A DNA stretch of 33,406 nucleotides from an uncultured bacterium (GTDB taxonomy: Bacteria > Verrucomicrobiota > Kiritimatiellia > UBA8416 > CAMZLY01). Where the stretch lies: contig CAMZLY010000168.1 of assembly GCA_947311825.1 (NCBI GenBank), positions 1 through 33,406 of the forward strand, in the 5' to 3' direction. A model generated the notes under the pieces. It did no database searches and was not told the origin of the DNA. It was given only the letters and a program-made list of their open reading frames with translations. The position numbers and the translations under genes are program-made. Shown piece after piece: positions 1-11,381 of the stretch (positions are counted from its first letter, which is position 1; the number at the start of each line of letters is the position of its first letter).

Positions 1-13
1 CCCCCATTCTCTG

Positions 14-88
14 GGTGTCATCTATTATGAGTCAACCAATACTTACTTCGTTCTTTCAGCTCTTCCGTTCGGTGTCATCTATTATGAG
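14..88. repeat. 18-bp direct repeat pair at left edge
   Basis: The 18-mer GGTGTCATCTATTATGAG occurs at 14-31 and again, identically, at 71-88, with starts 57 bp apart. The stretch from 1 to 148 has no coding sequence that I can support. The window starts just before the first copy, so more units may lie upstream. Function is unknown. Confidence 0.75.
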
Positions 89-148
89 GCAATTCGCCCT
101 CAAAATGACAATTTCTGTTGTTTTTATAAAAATCGATGTAATTTGATA

Positions 149-172
149 AAATTGTTGATTAATCAACAATTT
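149..172. promoter_or_regulatory. 24-bp perfect palindrome, candidate operator
   Basis: Positions 149-172 form a perfect 24-bp palindrome whose core is TTGTTGATTAATCAACAA. It ends 31 bp before the start codon of the secreted protein at 204. A possible -35 (TTGATT, 155-160) lies inside it, with a weak -10 (TACTAT, 178-183) 17 bp later, so a dimeric regulator bound here would cover the promoter. The symmetry is seen directly. The operator role is inference. Confidence 0.5.
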
Positions 173-203
173 CATAGTACTATACCTTATTCGAGGATAA
201 TCT

Positions 204-1988
204 ATGAAAAACATTTATAACCTAATTCTTATAATCGTAACGCTATTAGTAGTAAATAGTAAATTGTTTGGAAATGAAATAAACAGACCTATTGATCCAA
301 TTGTTATCTCGGGCATAAATCTACCATCATTTATAAATACGGATCCAACGAATATTGTCGCATTTAATTTTAACGGCAGCTGGCATCAAATCCCATTACA
401 AGTTGACGAACGGATAATAACACCATTTAAACAAGTCTATGACAACATATTCACCCAGATGCCTGGTAATGTTACTTTTCTTGCTTACGCAGACGAAAAC
501 ACATTTACCGGTGCTGATACCAATTCTTTATTTGATATGGATGATGAAATTGCATTTATGGCTTTTGATGCCGCCGACCAAGCAGAATTAAACAGTACAC
601 TACCGGCACATGTAGTTTCAGGAAGTGGTATAAAATTATCAATTAACAACCCCTTAAATAACAGAACCAACTATGTATATCTTTTCAAGTCAGACGGTAC
701 TATACCCCAAGATGCAGGCACAAATTATATAACCTATACCTTTTCTTTGGCAAGTGGTAACTATAAAACAACCTACAACAAGAATAATGGTCCTAATCAA
801 GAATCATCCATTATTAACTCTAGCTGTTATCATACTGAATTCAGTGATCGTTGGATACGCGAAGTGGAGAAAATTTATACAGGTGCTGCTGACGGTATTG
901 ACATACTAGACAGACACCGTACCAGCTTACCAGGGAACGGCGTTGCCCGTAATGAAGAAACGTTTACCGCCGCCGAAGGAGCGTTTATTGCAAATATAAA
1001 CGGTCCAATAAGAGCCATTCGGTCTTACCTCGGTGCAAACAGCGGCCCCGCAACGCAAAGATTACACATCTTTTACAAACAACGTCAATACATATATACT
1101 TATCTTCGCGTTCACAGTGGAATTACCGGACCGAGAGCAACATATAACTACGCACCGACAGCAACCAATATGACATACTACAACCAAAACGAAACTAACG
1201 GTGTATCAATTGACGGCTTTCCCGATGTAATAAGCAGTAACGCACCTTCATGGGAAATGGTAACAGGGGGACATGGCACCCTTATTTTCGAAAACATTAC
1301 GGACTCAGATATTCCAGGATTTAACCAAGTAGAATATTATAATGATAACAAAAACGAGAATCCACCAACAGGAAGTTCATACTACTTTGGAATGCATGGC
1401 CCTTGGGTGAATATGAATAACCTTCCGGTAACCGACCCTCTAATTGACCCTAACCATAAATATTTAAATTCAACCTTAATAATAACATACGAAGGAATTA
1501 ATAAAACTATTGTTGATGCGTACAATATACACAATCAAATAACCGCCCCACTTCAAATAAACAAGAGTGAGTTTTCAGGTGATTCTGATGGCGATATGAT
1601 ACCTGACAATTGGGAATTAACGTTTTTTTCAGACTTAACACATTCTGCAACAGATGATGACGATAAGATTATGCAAGACGGTGCAAATAATTTAACAGAA
1701 TACATAGCAGGAACAGATCCCATTGACCCTTCCAGTTTTCCTAAAATAAATATCAGTAATACAAACAATAATATTTTAATACAATTTGATACAACAAAAG
1801 CTAACGGGGCAGGATATGAAGGGTATAGCAGATTTTATTCACTAAAAATATCCACATCTCTCGTAAATGACACATGGGAATATGTATCTGGATATTCAAA
1901 TATTATTGGAACAAACCAATCAATAATCTATACAAATAATACGGGATTAGATGTAAATTGCTACCGTACTGAAATAAACCTTCACTAG
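204..1988 (+). CDS. Secreted protein with Ca-binding DSDGD motif
   Basis: This is a predicted exported protein of 594 residues and unknown function. The first 23 residues form a signal peptide (MKN followed by a long hydrophobic run). The body is rich in Asn, Thr and Tyr, as in extracellular beta-rich proteins. Around residues 460-510 there is a DSDGDMIPDNWE segment followed by an Asp cluster, NLTEYIAGTDP and PSSFP. This layout is common in Ca-binding, thrombospondin-type-3-like linkers of exported PVC proteins. The last 70 residues, containing GYSRFYSLKIST, look like a small C-terminal beta domain. The ATG is preceded by AGGA at about 194, which supports this start. The gene stands alone between the palindrome at 149-172 and a 166-bp mobile element. 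No catalytic motif is recognisable, and a polysaccharide- or surface-binding role is only a guess. Confidence 0.8.
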   Translation: MKNIYNLILIIVTLLVVNSKLFGNEINRPIDPIVISGINLPSFINTDPTNIVAFNFNGSWHQIPLQVDERIITPFKQVYDNIFTQMPGNVTFLAYADENTFTGADTNSLFDMDDEIAFMAFDAADQAELNSTLPAHVVSGSGIKLSINNPLNNRTNYVYLFKSDGTIPQDAGTNYITYTFSLASGNYKTTYNKNNGPNQESSIINSSCYHTEFSDRWIREVEKIYTGAADGIDILDRHRTSLPGNGVARNEETFTAAEGAFIANINGPIRAIRSYLGANSGPATQRLHIFYKQRQYIYTYLRVHSGITGPRATYNYAPTATNMTYYNQNETNGVSIDGFPDVISSNAPSWEMVTGGHGTLIFENITDSDIPGFNQVEYYNDNKNENPPTGSSYYFGMHGPWVNMNNLPVTDPLIDPNHKYLNSTLIITYEGINKTIVDAYNIHNQITAPLQINKSEFSGDSDGDMIPDNWELTFFSDLTHSATDDDDKIMQDGANNLTEYIAGTDPIDPSSFPKINISNTNNNILIQFDTTKANGAGYEGYSRFYSLKISTSLVNDTWEYVSGYSNIIGTNQSIIYTNNTGLDVNCYRTEINLH

Positions 1989-2017
1989 CAAAACAGTGTG
2001 TAAATCTTAATTCCGTA

Positions 2018-2183
2018 GAGGTGCTTGCAAAACTACTTGTGCGTGGCAATTTTTTGTATTTTAGGAGAGCAGATTCTGCCTTTTGAGCAATTGCACATAC
2101 CCGTAGGGTCTGTAGAATTGCGAAAATGCGGAATATGCCGCATAAAATCAAAAAGTGTCCGCAGATAGTTTTGCAAGTGCCTC
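2018..2183 (+). mobile_element. 166-bp MITE-like element, complete copy A
   Basis: This is a complete copy of the dispersed element family. It starts GAGGTGCTTGCAAAACTA and ends TAGTTTTGCAAGTGCCTC, which are near-perfect terminal inverted repeats. It is flanked by the perfect 4-bp duplication CGTA (2014-2017 and 2184-2187), showing insertion by transposition. It encodes no transposase. Internal features shared with other copies are a GCAGATTCTGC hairpin followed by TTTT (2070-2084) and a nested hairpin with outer arms GCAATT/AATTGC (2087-2121) around ACCC-GTA-GGGT. It lies 29 bp behind the stop of the secreted protein and 40 bp before the gyrB promoter. An IS5-like parent is possible from the length of the duplication, but this is a guess. 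Confidence 0.9.
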
Positions 2184-2223
2184 CGTATACTGTTATTTTT
2201 CTTCATTTTTTCGCACTATAAGC

Positions 2224-2252
2224 TTGCCACTACCACAACTCATTGTTATAGT
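2224..2252 (+). promoter_or_regulatory. Predicted sigma70-type promoter of gyrBA
   Basis: A -35 box TTGCCA (2224-2229), a 17-bp spacer and a -10 box TATAGT (2247-2252) each match the sigma70 consensus at five of six positions. Transcription would begin near 2259, giving a leader of about 28 nt that contains the gyrB ribosome site AGAGGA (2272-2277). Confidence 0.6.
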
Positions 2253-2271
2253 ATTTTTTTTGTGAATTTAG

Positions 2272-4719
<2,448 letters not shown>

Positions 4720-4724
4720 TAATT

Positions 4725-7355
4725 ATGGAAAACAATACACCTGAAGATATAAAGCCGGAAGATGTGACATCTGAAAATGTGACATCTGAAGAAGTAATGC
4801 CTGATAATATCAGCAACATTCCAATTGAACTGGAAATGAGTAACTCCTACATTGACTACTCAATGAGCGTCATTGTGGGTAGAGCCTTACCGGATGTTCG
4901 TGACGGACTAAAACCAGTTCATCGCCGCGTACTCTTTGCCATGAAAGAACTTAACAACACCCACGCAGCAGCATACAAAAAGTCTGCCCGTGTAGTTGGT
5001 GATGTTATTGGTAAATACCATCCACATGGTGATACCGCCGTTTATGATACTATCGTAAGAATGGCACAGGATTTCTCTATGCGATACCCGCTAGTTGATG
5101 GTCAAGGTAACTTCGGTTCCCGTGATGGCGACTCCGCCGCCGCTATGCGTTATACAGAAATACGCATGCAACGTATGGCAGAAGATTTATTAGCCGATAT
5201 AGACAAAAAAACCGTCGATTTTGGCCCCAACTACGATGAATCACTCGAACAACCACTTGTGTTACCATCAAAAATACCAAATCTACTACTAAACGGGTCA
5301 ACCGGTATTGCTGTTGGTATGGCAACAAACATCCCACCACATAACTTATGCGAACTGGTAGATGGAACAACACACCTAATAGATAATCCACGGGCAACAG
5401 TTGCTGACCTTATGCAGTTTATCAAAGGGCCTGACTTCCCTACCGAAGGCATTATATGCGGATTACAGCCAATTGATGATATGTACAAGACAGGACGCGG
5501 GCAAATGCGTGTTCGTGGTCGTGCAGAAATCATTCCAAACGAAAAGAGCGGCAAAGACACCATTATTATCACCGAACTTCCTTATCAAGTTAATAAGGCT
5601 AAATTCGTTGAAAATATTGCCCATCTTGTACACGAGAAAACCATCGAAGGTATTTCAGCACTACGTGATGAATCAAACACAAAAGAACCGGTTCGTGTTG
5701 TAATTGAACTCAAAAAAGGCATCATGGCAGATGTAATAATCAGCAGCCTATACAAGTTTACACAACTACAAACAACTTTTGGTGCAAATATGCTTGCCAT
5801 TGTAGATGGTCAACCAAAGGTTATGAACCTTAAAGAAATCCTTGGGCATTTTATAGCACACAGGTTCGAAGTTGTCACTAGACGTATCCAGTTCGACTTA
5901 GCAAAAGCTGAAGCACGTCAACACATCCTCGAAGGTCTGCTAAAAGCACTTGATAACCTTGATGATATTGTAAAACTTATCCGTGCCGCCAAAACTAGAG
6001 ATGAAGCTAGAATTGCTATTATTGACAAATACGCATTCAGCCAAATCCAAGCAAAAGCAATTCTAGAAATGCGACTATACCAACTTACCGGTCTAGAACG
6101 AGAAAAAGTAGAAGATGAATATAATGAGCTATGTAAATATATCGATTATCTAACAGATCTATTAGCACATGACGAAAAAATATATGCATTAATCAAAGAA
6201 GAATTAGCAGAAATTAAAGAACGTTACGGCGATGTACGCAGAACTGAAATCACAGTTTCTCAAGATGACGTAAATATCATGGATCTAATTGCTGATGAAC
6301 CATGCATCATTACAATTAGTCATGAAGGATATATCAAGCGCGTCCCAGTTGATACCTACCGCGAACAACGCCGCGGCGGTAAAGGCGTCTCCGGTATGAC
6401 AACCAAAGAAGACGATTTCGTTGAACATCTCTTTATGGCAAAAACCCATGATAAAATGTTGTTCTTCACTAAGGATGGACGCGTTTACTGGAAAATGGCA
6501 TTTCAAATTCCGGAAGCAGGCAGAACAGCCCGTGGCAAAGCAATTGTCAACCTACTCAACCTCAGAGAAGATGAAAAAATTGCGGCAACCATTCCAATTA
6601 GAGAATTTGATGAAAGCCAGTTTATGATCCTTGCCACTCGTAAAGGCGTGATCAAAAAAACCAACCTTTCAAAATACAGTAATGTGCGTAAAGACGGCAT
6701 TATCGCCATCAATATTGATGAAGACGATGAGTTGCTGGCAGTAAAACTCACTAACGGCAACAATCAACTGTTAATCGCAACTGAAAATGGTATGAGCAAC
6801 CGCTTTGAGGAAACTCAACTACGCGATCAAGGTCGTGTTACACGCGGTGTCCGTGGCATCAAACTCCGTGAAGGCGATCAGGTAAACAGCCTTAGCATCA
6901 TTGACGAAGATTCAACATACCTAGTCTGTACCGAAAACGGATATGGTAAACGCTCGTCATTTGACGAATGGCGCATAACCAAACGTGGTGGTATCGGTAT
7001 TATAGCCATCAAAACAACTGAGCGTAACGGTAAAGTTGTTGGCGCGCATGTTGCACACGAAAACGATTCACTAATGCTCATTACAGCCAACGGCATAATG
7101 ATCAAGATGGCAGTAAACTCCATCTCAGTTATCGGCAGGGCAACACAAGGCGTACGCCTAGTTAAGCTTAATGAAGGTGACAAACTAGTCTCAGCCAGCA
7201 TAGTAAAAGCAGAAGACAATGTTGTACCAGAAACTGATGACACAACAGACGGAGAAACTACTGAATTACCAGCAGACAACGCAACAGAAGAAACAACCAA
7301 AGAGGTTGAAACACCCGTTGCGGAAGATGCACCGGAGCCAAAACCAGAAGAATAG
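4725..7355 (+). CDS. gyrA: DNA gyrase subunit A
   Basis: GyrA is the DNA cleavage and wrapping subunit of gyrase. The 876-residue protein has an acidic N-terminal extension of about 35 residues with an imperfect repeat ([13 protein letters not shown]) before the usual [19 protein letters not shown] start region. The catalytic Tyr is Y143 in RYTEIRM. The quinolone-resistance region reads [12 protein letters not shown], with Thr where E. coli has Ser83. The GyrA box QRRGGKG, needed for DNA wrapping, lies in the C-terminal pinwheel domain. The last 45 residues are an acidic, Thr/Glu/Pro-rich tail. The final base of the TAG stop is also the first base of a truncated mobile element (7355-7464), so the present stop codon was completed by that insertion. 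It forms an operon with gyrB. Confidence 0.98.
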   Translation: MENNTPEDIKPEDVTSENVTSEEVMPDNISNIPIELEMSNSYIDYSMSVIVGRALPDVRDGLKPVHRRVLFAMKELNNTHAAAYKKSARVVGDVIGKYHPHGDTAVYDTIVRMAQDFSMRYPLVDGQGNFGSRDGDSAAAMRYTEIRMQRMAEDLLADIDKKTVDFGPNYDESLEQPLVLPSKIPNLLLNGSTGIAVGMATNIPPHNLCELVDGTTHLIDNPRATVADLMQFIKGPDFPTEGIICGLQPIDDMYKTGRGQMRVRGRAEIIPNEKSGKDTIIITELPYQVNKAKFVENIAHLVHEKTIEGISALRDESNTKEPVRVVIELKKGIMADVIISSLYKFTQLQTTFGANMLAIVDGQPKVMNLKEILGHFIAHRFEVVTRRIQFDLAKAEARQHILEGLLKALDNLDDIVKLIRAAKTRDEARIAIIDKYAFSQIQAKAILEMRLYQLTGLEREKVEDEYNELCKYIDYLTDLLAHDEKIYALIKEELAEIKERYGDVRRTEITVSQDDVNIMDLIADEPCIITISHEGYIKRVPVDTYREQRRGGKGVSGMTTKEDDFVEHLFMAKTHDKMLFFTKDGRVYWKMAFQIPEAGRTARGKAIVNLLNLREDEKIAATIPIREFDESQFMILATRKGVIKKTNLSKYSNVRKDGIIAINIDEDDELLAVKLTNGNNQLLIATENGMSNRFEETQLRDQGRVTRGVRGIKLREGDQVNSLSIIDEDSTYLVCTENGYGKRSSFDEWRITKRGGIGIIAIKTTERNGKVVGAHVAHENDSLMLITANGIMIKMAVNSISVIGRATQGVRLVKLNEGDKLVSASIVKAEDNVVPETDDTTDGETTELPADNATEETTKEVETPVAEDAPEPKPEE

Positions 7356-7464
7356 AGATGCTTACAAAACTACTGTGCGTGGCATTTTTTCCGTTTTAGG
7401 CGAGCAGATTATGCCTTTTAAGCAATTGAGCATGCCCGTAGGGTATGTAAAATTGCGAAAAAGC
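7355..7464 (+). mobile_element. MITE-like element, right-truncated copy B
   Basis: This copy matches the first 110 bp of the 166-bp element, starting GAGATGCTTACAAAACTA (two changes in the terminal repeat) and losing similarity after GCGAAAAAGC at 7464. The right end is missing, so no target duplication can be shown; the four bases before it are AATA. The nested hairpin is better paired here than in other copies, because CATGCCC-GTA-GGGTATG sits between the GCAATT and AATTGC arms. It lies between gyrA and the convergent glycosidase gene. Confidence 0.85.
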
Positions 7465-7498
7465 ACCTTAACGATGGTGTGATGGTTCTCTATGACAA

Positions 7499-9415
7499 TT
7501 ACTTTGTGATTCCCCTACGTAATGCGGGCAGAATTTCTTTCTCTAGTTCACGATTGAGGCTAAATAGAATAAAACCACCTGTAGCATTCTCTCTGGTCGT
7601 CTTAATCTGTTTTATTACTTCAAACTTATCTAGGTGACTCTCTGTAGCTGTCACCCCTATCCCAGGATAAATTCTTTTTCTGGAATATGGTAATGCAATT
7701 TGATCTTTAACTAATCTGGAAAATTGATCCAGATTTTCTGAATAATCCATCGGACACACAAAATCAACAATGTCATGTTTTAGCCAGAACCCCCAGTCCT
7801 GACCGACACTAAGTCCACACAGTGGATACATACCATACACAGCTACTGACAACTTCACTGCCGGTTTTTCCTGTTGTATCATAGTATGTACAGATTTAAC
7901 AAAACTTGTTATCTGCCAACTACGCCAACGAATATAAGCAAGTTTTAGTTTTCCATTACGTACAGCTGCCGGCCAATTTGATATCTTTCGTTTTGAATAT
8001 TTCTCAAAACTCTTATGGCATTCAGTACAATAACAATAGTGCGAATCAGGATATCTAATATAATCAAGATGAATGCCATCAATGTTATAGTTATGCACAA
8101 TCTCTCTGATTACCGATAGTTCCATCTGAATATTTTTTTTGTTTGATGGACATAACCAGTTTTTTGTCTGCCCGATATCAGAAACCTGCAAACGACCTTG
8201 TTTATTCATCTCTGCCACAAACTCAGGTGACGCCTTAACTAGGTTCCAACACACTTTCCAGGCATGCAGTTTTAATCCGGCACGATGTGCTGCATCAATA
8301 GATGCCTTTAGTTGATCACCACGCAACTGTACCATATTTGATTGTGGCGTTGTCTTGCTTGGATAATGTGCTAATCCTGCCCAAACAATGTTAGAAAAAA
8401 TATCTGTTAGCCCCGCTTTTTTTAAGATGTCACATGTTTTAATCCAGTTGCCAGGATAAAGTCCCATCCCCGTATGATCCCATACCCCACGAAATTCACC
8501 CTTAGCAGATTTCTGCAATACTGCGTAAACACGCATAGCTAGTGTAAAAACTATATCTGCCTGAGTAACCGCTGCCGCATATTTTTCGTTTTTCATTAAT
8601 AATTTAAATTGTTCATAATCCTTTGCCCATACATCGGATATTTTCTTTACCGCACGTTGACCATCGCTTTTTCGTACATCAGCAACCACCGCTGCTAATT
8701 TGTAGTCAAGCTCGCTCATACGTTGAATAGCCGCTGGCTTCCATAAAGATAAATCACATGCGGCAATTAATCCCAATAGCATTTTCTGCTTTGCCGATGT
8801 ATCTCCATCATCAACAAGAACATGCGTCATCCAATATCCATACCTTGATTCTAGCCAGGCAGGATCATTTCCACGGTGACTATTAGCATCAGCCCAATAT
8901 GCAATCACACGTGCGCTACTACTTGCTGGTGTTGCAATTCTTATATTGCGAGAATTCTGATATACCACACGTGGAATATATAATGGAATTTTTTTGTTAA
9001 AATTAATTTCATTCCATCTGTCGCCTAATGGTGCAGATTTGTATTTTCCAAGTTTAAATCCCATCATAGAGGCGAGCTCTGCGCTAGAAGAATAAAAAAC
9101 CATCAATTTACCGCCACTATTAATAAACTTTCTCAGTTCACGCAGTTCCGATGACGGCGGATTAGGATTATAACCCAAAATAATTACTTTTGCCTTACCA
9201 ATAGAAGCAATAAGCGTATCATCATAAACAACAGTATTTGCCACCCCTGTTTCCGCAAGCCAGCGAGAAAGTCGTTTCGTCAATGATTTTGCATAATTAC
9301 GCTCTGTCGGATTTTTTGCTGAACTTGTAGCCTGCACTAGCACAACTTTCTCAACAGCAAAAACGGATGAAGCCAGTACAAATAACATTATCATAAAAAA
9401 AATAATTTTCTGCAT
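7499..9415 (-). CDS. Exported GHL10-type glycosidase-like protein
   Basis: This is a predicted exported carbohydrate-active protein of 638 residues. Residues 1-20 are a signal peptide ending SSVFA. Residues 20-150 resemble a ThuA/glutamine-amidotransferase-like Rossmann domain, with VIILGYNPNPP and a FINSGGKLMVFY strand. From about residue 305, EFRGVWDHTGMGLYPGNW opens a TIM-barrel of the GHL10/DUF187 type. It continues through HAWKVCWN to the barrel signature DGIHLDYIRYPD near residue 445, whose Asp is the likely catalytic acid in this family. A CYCTECH cluster follows directly and could bind a metal. The ribosome site AAGGCGG precedes the ATG. It begins 15 bp behind the DEAD-box helicase gene and is probably in its operon, although a functional link is not obvious. 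The substrate is unknown. Confidence 0.82.
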   Translation of the reverse strand: MQKIIFFMIMLFVLASSVFAVEKVVLVQATSSAKNPTERNYAKSLTKRLSRWLAETGVANTVVYDDTLIASIGKAKVIILGYNPNPPSSELRELRKFINSGGKLMVFYSSSAELASMMGFKLGKYKSAPLGDRWNEINFNKKIPLYIPRVVYQNSRNIRIATPASSSARVIAYWADANSHRGNDPAWLESRYGYWMTHVLVDDGDTSAKQKMLLGLIAACDLSLWKPAAIQRMSELDYKLAAVVADVRKSDGQRAVKKISDVWAKDYEQFKLLMKNEKYAAAVTQADIVFTLAMRVYAVLQKSAKGEFRGVWDHTGMGLYPGNWIKTCDILKKAGLTDIFSNIVWAGLAHYPSKTTPQSNMVQLRGDQLKASIDAAHRAGLKLHAWKVCWNLVKASPEFVAEMNKQGRLQVSDIGQTKNWLCPSNKKNIQMELSVIREIVHNYNIDGIHLDYIRYPDSHYCYCTECHKSFEKYSKRKISNWPAAVRNGKLKLAYIRWRSWQITSFVKSVHTMIQQEKPAVKLSVAVYGMYPLCGLSVGQDWGFWLKHDIVDFVCPMDYSENLDQFSRLVKDQIALPYSRKRIYPGIGVTATESHLDKFEVIKQIKTTRENATGGFILFSLNRELEKEILPALRRGITK

Positions 9416-9430
9416 AATTATTTTCCGCCT

Positions 9431-11134
9431 TTATCCCTTAGGCGAATGAGGTGTCGGTTTTTTATGACTAGCACTACGATGTTTATGACTACTGTTATTA
9501 CGCTGTCCACCACCATTACGAGGCGGTCGTCTACCACTACTACGTGTTTTCCCATTACCGTGAGTTACCGCATCCTGTCGTGGTTTAGGTTTTTGCGTCG
9601 GCTTAGGAGCCGGTTTTAGTAATTCCTCATCAACTTGTTTATAGGAAAGAGCTTTACCAATATACTCCTCAATATCAGGTAAAGTAAACGCTTCCTCCTC
9701 ACAAGCAAAAGTATAAGCAGTGCCACTTGTGCCAGCTCTCCCAGTACGCCCTATGCGATGCACATAATCTTCCGGTTCATAAGGGATATCATAATTAACA
9801 ACAATTTCAATATCATCCACATGAATTCCGCGTCCTGCAACATCAGTAGCAATCACCAAATTAATTTTGCCAGCCCTAAAATTATCTAGTGTACGTAACC
9901 GTACCTTTTGGTTTACCGAACCGGAGAGCAATGAACAATCTATACCGCGAGACTGTAATGCATCAGCCAAACGTTGCGAGCTATCGCGCCTATTACAAAA
10001 GATAAGAGCTCTACCGGGCTTATCAATTTTCAGAATATTGTACAAAACATTAAACTTGTCACTTGCCGAAAGTAGCAATACGTGCTGTTCAACAGTATCA
10101 ACCGCCACCTGATCTGGTTCAATCTCAACACTTACCGGATTTTTTGTCCATTGTGATGCTAAACGATTAACAGTGTCATTTAATGTAGCACTATAAAACA
10201 TAGTTTGGCGTCTATCTTTATTCGGCAATGAACCAACAATGCGTCTAACATCGGGAATAAACCCCATATCCAGCATACGGTCAGCCTCATCAACAACCAA
10301 AATCTCAACTTTACTTAAATCAATATCACGACGTTGTTTGAAATCAAGTAAACGACCCGGTGTCGCCGCAACAATATCAATCACCTTAGATTTAACTTCA
10401 TCCTGTTGCTTTTTATAATCCATGCCACCGTATATAGCCATGCTATGGCAATCACAATATTTACCAAGGTCATCCGCATCACGTGCAATTTGTATAACAA
10501 GCTCACGAGTCGGGGCAATTATCAAAACCCTCGGGGTTCCCTTTTTTCTATTTTGATTATCTGATTCTGCTGTTATTCGTGACAAAGCTGCAACCAAAAA
10601 AGCTGCGGTTTTGCCGGTACCCGTCTGTGCTTTACCAAGAATATCCTTTCCTGCCAAAGCGTGAAATAGAGTCTGAGCCTGAATTGGTGTACTATATTCG
10701 AACTTAAGATCAGCAATAGCATGCATAATCTCGTCGGACAATTTAAAATCTTGAAAACGAACCATCCCCTCCTTTTCAAGAACTTTAAAAGAATTTAGAT
10801 CCCATTTGGGCAATGGTTTCTTTTTTTGCTCTTTTTTTGGTCTACGCTGTTGTGGTCCATTATCTTGTTTGTTTTTTGGCTGTTGCCGCTGCTGACCATT
10901 TTTAGCTTTACCACCGCCTTGCGATACTTTTTTATTCTGATTTTTATTGTCAGATGAAGCTTTTTTGCATTTTTTTGCAATACTTGATTTGGAAGGCTCC
11001 CAAACTGTAGCCGTACCCACTTCTGTTACGGGACATGTCGCCCGCGAACTATTGACTGCTTTTGATGGATTCGAAACTTTCGTCTTTCGACCACCAAAAC
11101 TATTTCTTATTTTATTTATTAAACCTTTAACCAT
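9431..11134 (-). CDS. DEAD-box RNA helicase, RhlE-like
   Basis: This is an ATP-dependent RNA helicase of 567 residues that unwinds RNA duplexes in ribosome assembly, decay or cold adaptation. All core motifs are present: Q-motif region STPIQAQTL (near 148), motif I AQTGTGKT (169-176), Ia PTREL, Ib TPGR, motif II DEAD (282-285), motif III SAT (315-317), motif V ATDVAGRGIHVDDI and motif VI HRIGRTGRAG. A low-complexity Lys/Gln/Asn-rich N-terminal extension of about 110 residues and a basic Arg/Gly/His-rich C-terminal tail of about 65 residues flank the core. Both probably bind RNA without sequence specificity. An AAGGAA site precedes the ATG. The assignment to the RhlE subgroup, rather than CsdA or SrmB, is tentative. 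Confidence 0.95.
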   Translation of the reverse strand: MVKGLINKIRNSFGGRKTKVSNPSKAVNSSRATCPVTEVGTATVWEPSKSSIAKKCKKASSDNKNQNKKVSQGGGKAKNGQQRQQPKNKQDNGPQQRRPKKEQKKKPLPKWDLNSFKVLEKEGMVRFQDFKLSDEIMHAIADLKFEYSTPIQAQTLFHALAGKDILGKAQTGTGKTAAFLVAALSRITAESDNQNRKKGTPRVLIIAPTRELVIQIARDADDLGKYCDCHSMAIYGGMDYKKQQDEVKSKVIDIVAATPGRLLDFKQRRDIDLSKVEILVVDEADRMLDMGFIPDVRRIVGSLPNKDRRQTMFYSATLNDTVNRLASQWTKNPVSVEIEPDQVAVDTVEQHVLLLSASDKFNVLYNILKIDKPGRALIFCNRRDSSQRLADALQSRGIDCSLLSGSVNQKVRLRTLDNFRAGKINLVIATDVAGRGIHVDDIEIVVNYDIPYEPEDYVHRIGRTGRAGTSGTAYTFACEEEAFTLPDIEEYIGKALSYKQVDEELLKPAPKPTQKPKPRQDAVTHGNGKTRSSGRRPPRNGGGQRNNSSHKHRSASHKKPTPHSPKG

Positions 11135-11290
11135 TCTATTTCCTTAATATAGACCTAAATTGAGTATTTTATACTGTTTTTAAACCTTAACATTTTTTCT
11201 TTTGATTTCTATAAATCTGGTGGAAACCATACAGCAGGAGAAAAGTAGCATACTCATGACATAGTAGATTTTGTCCAAAACAACCCAAAC

Positions 11291-11319
11291 AATGTCAATT
11301 TTATGCTGTAATGTCAATT
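11291..11319. promoter_or_regulatory. 10-bp direct repeat in a divergent promoter region
   Basis: AATGTCAATT occurs at 11291-11300 and 11310-11319, with starts 19 bp apart (about two helical turns). It lies in the 247-bp gap between the divergently transcribed helicase and PLD genes. Same-face spacing is typical of a regulator site, but that role is inference. Confidence 0.3.
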
Positions 11320-11345
11320 CAAATGGTTAAACAACACATTAATCA

Positions 11346-11374
11346 TTGATAATAAACCATTAATAATGAATAAT
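11346..11374 (+). promoter_or_regulatory. Candidate promoter giving a leaderless PLD mRNA
   Basis: TTGATA (11346-11351), a 17-bp spacer and AATAAT (11369-11374) resemble a sigma70 promoter. The predicted start of transcription, about 11381, coincides with the ATG at 11382, and the bases before the ATG (CCCACCC) contain no ribosome site. This suggests leaderless translation. Confidence 0.35.
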
Positions 11375-11381
11375 CCCACCC

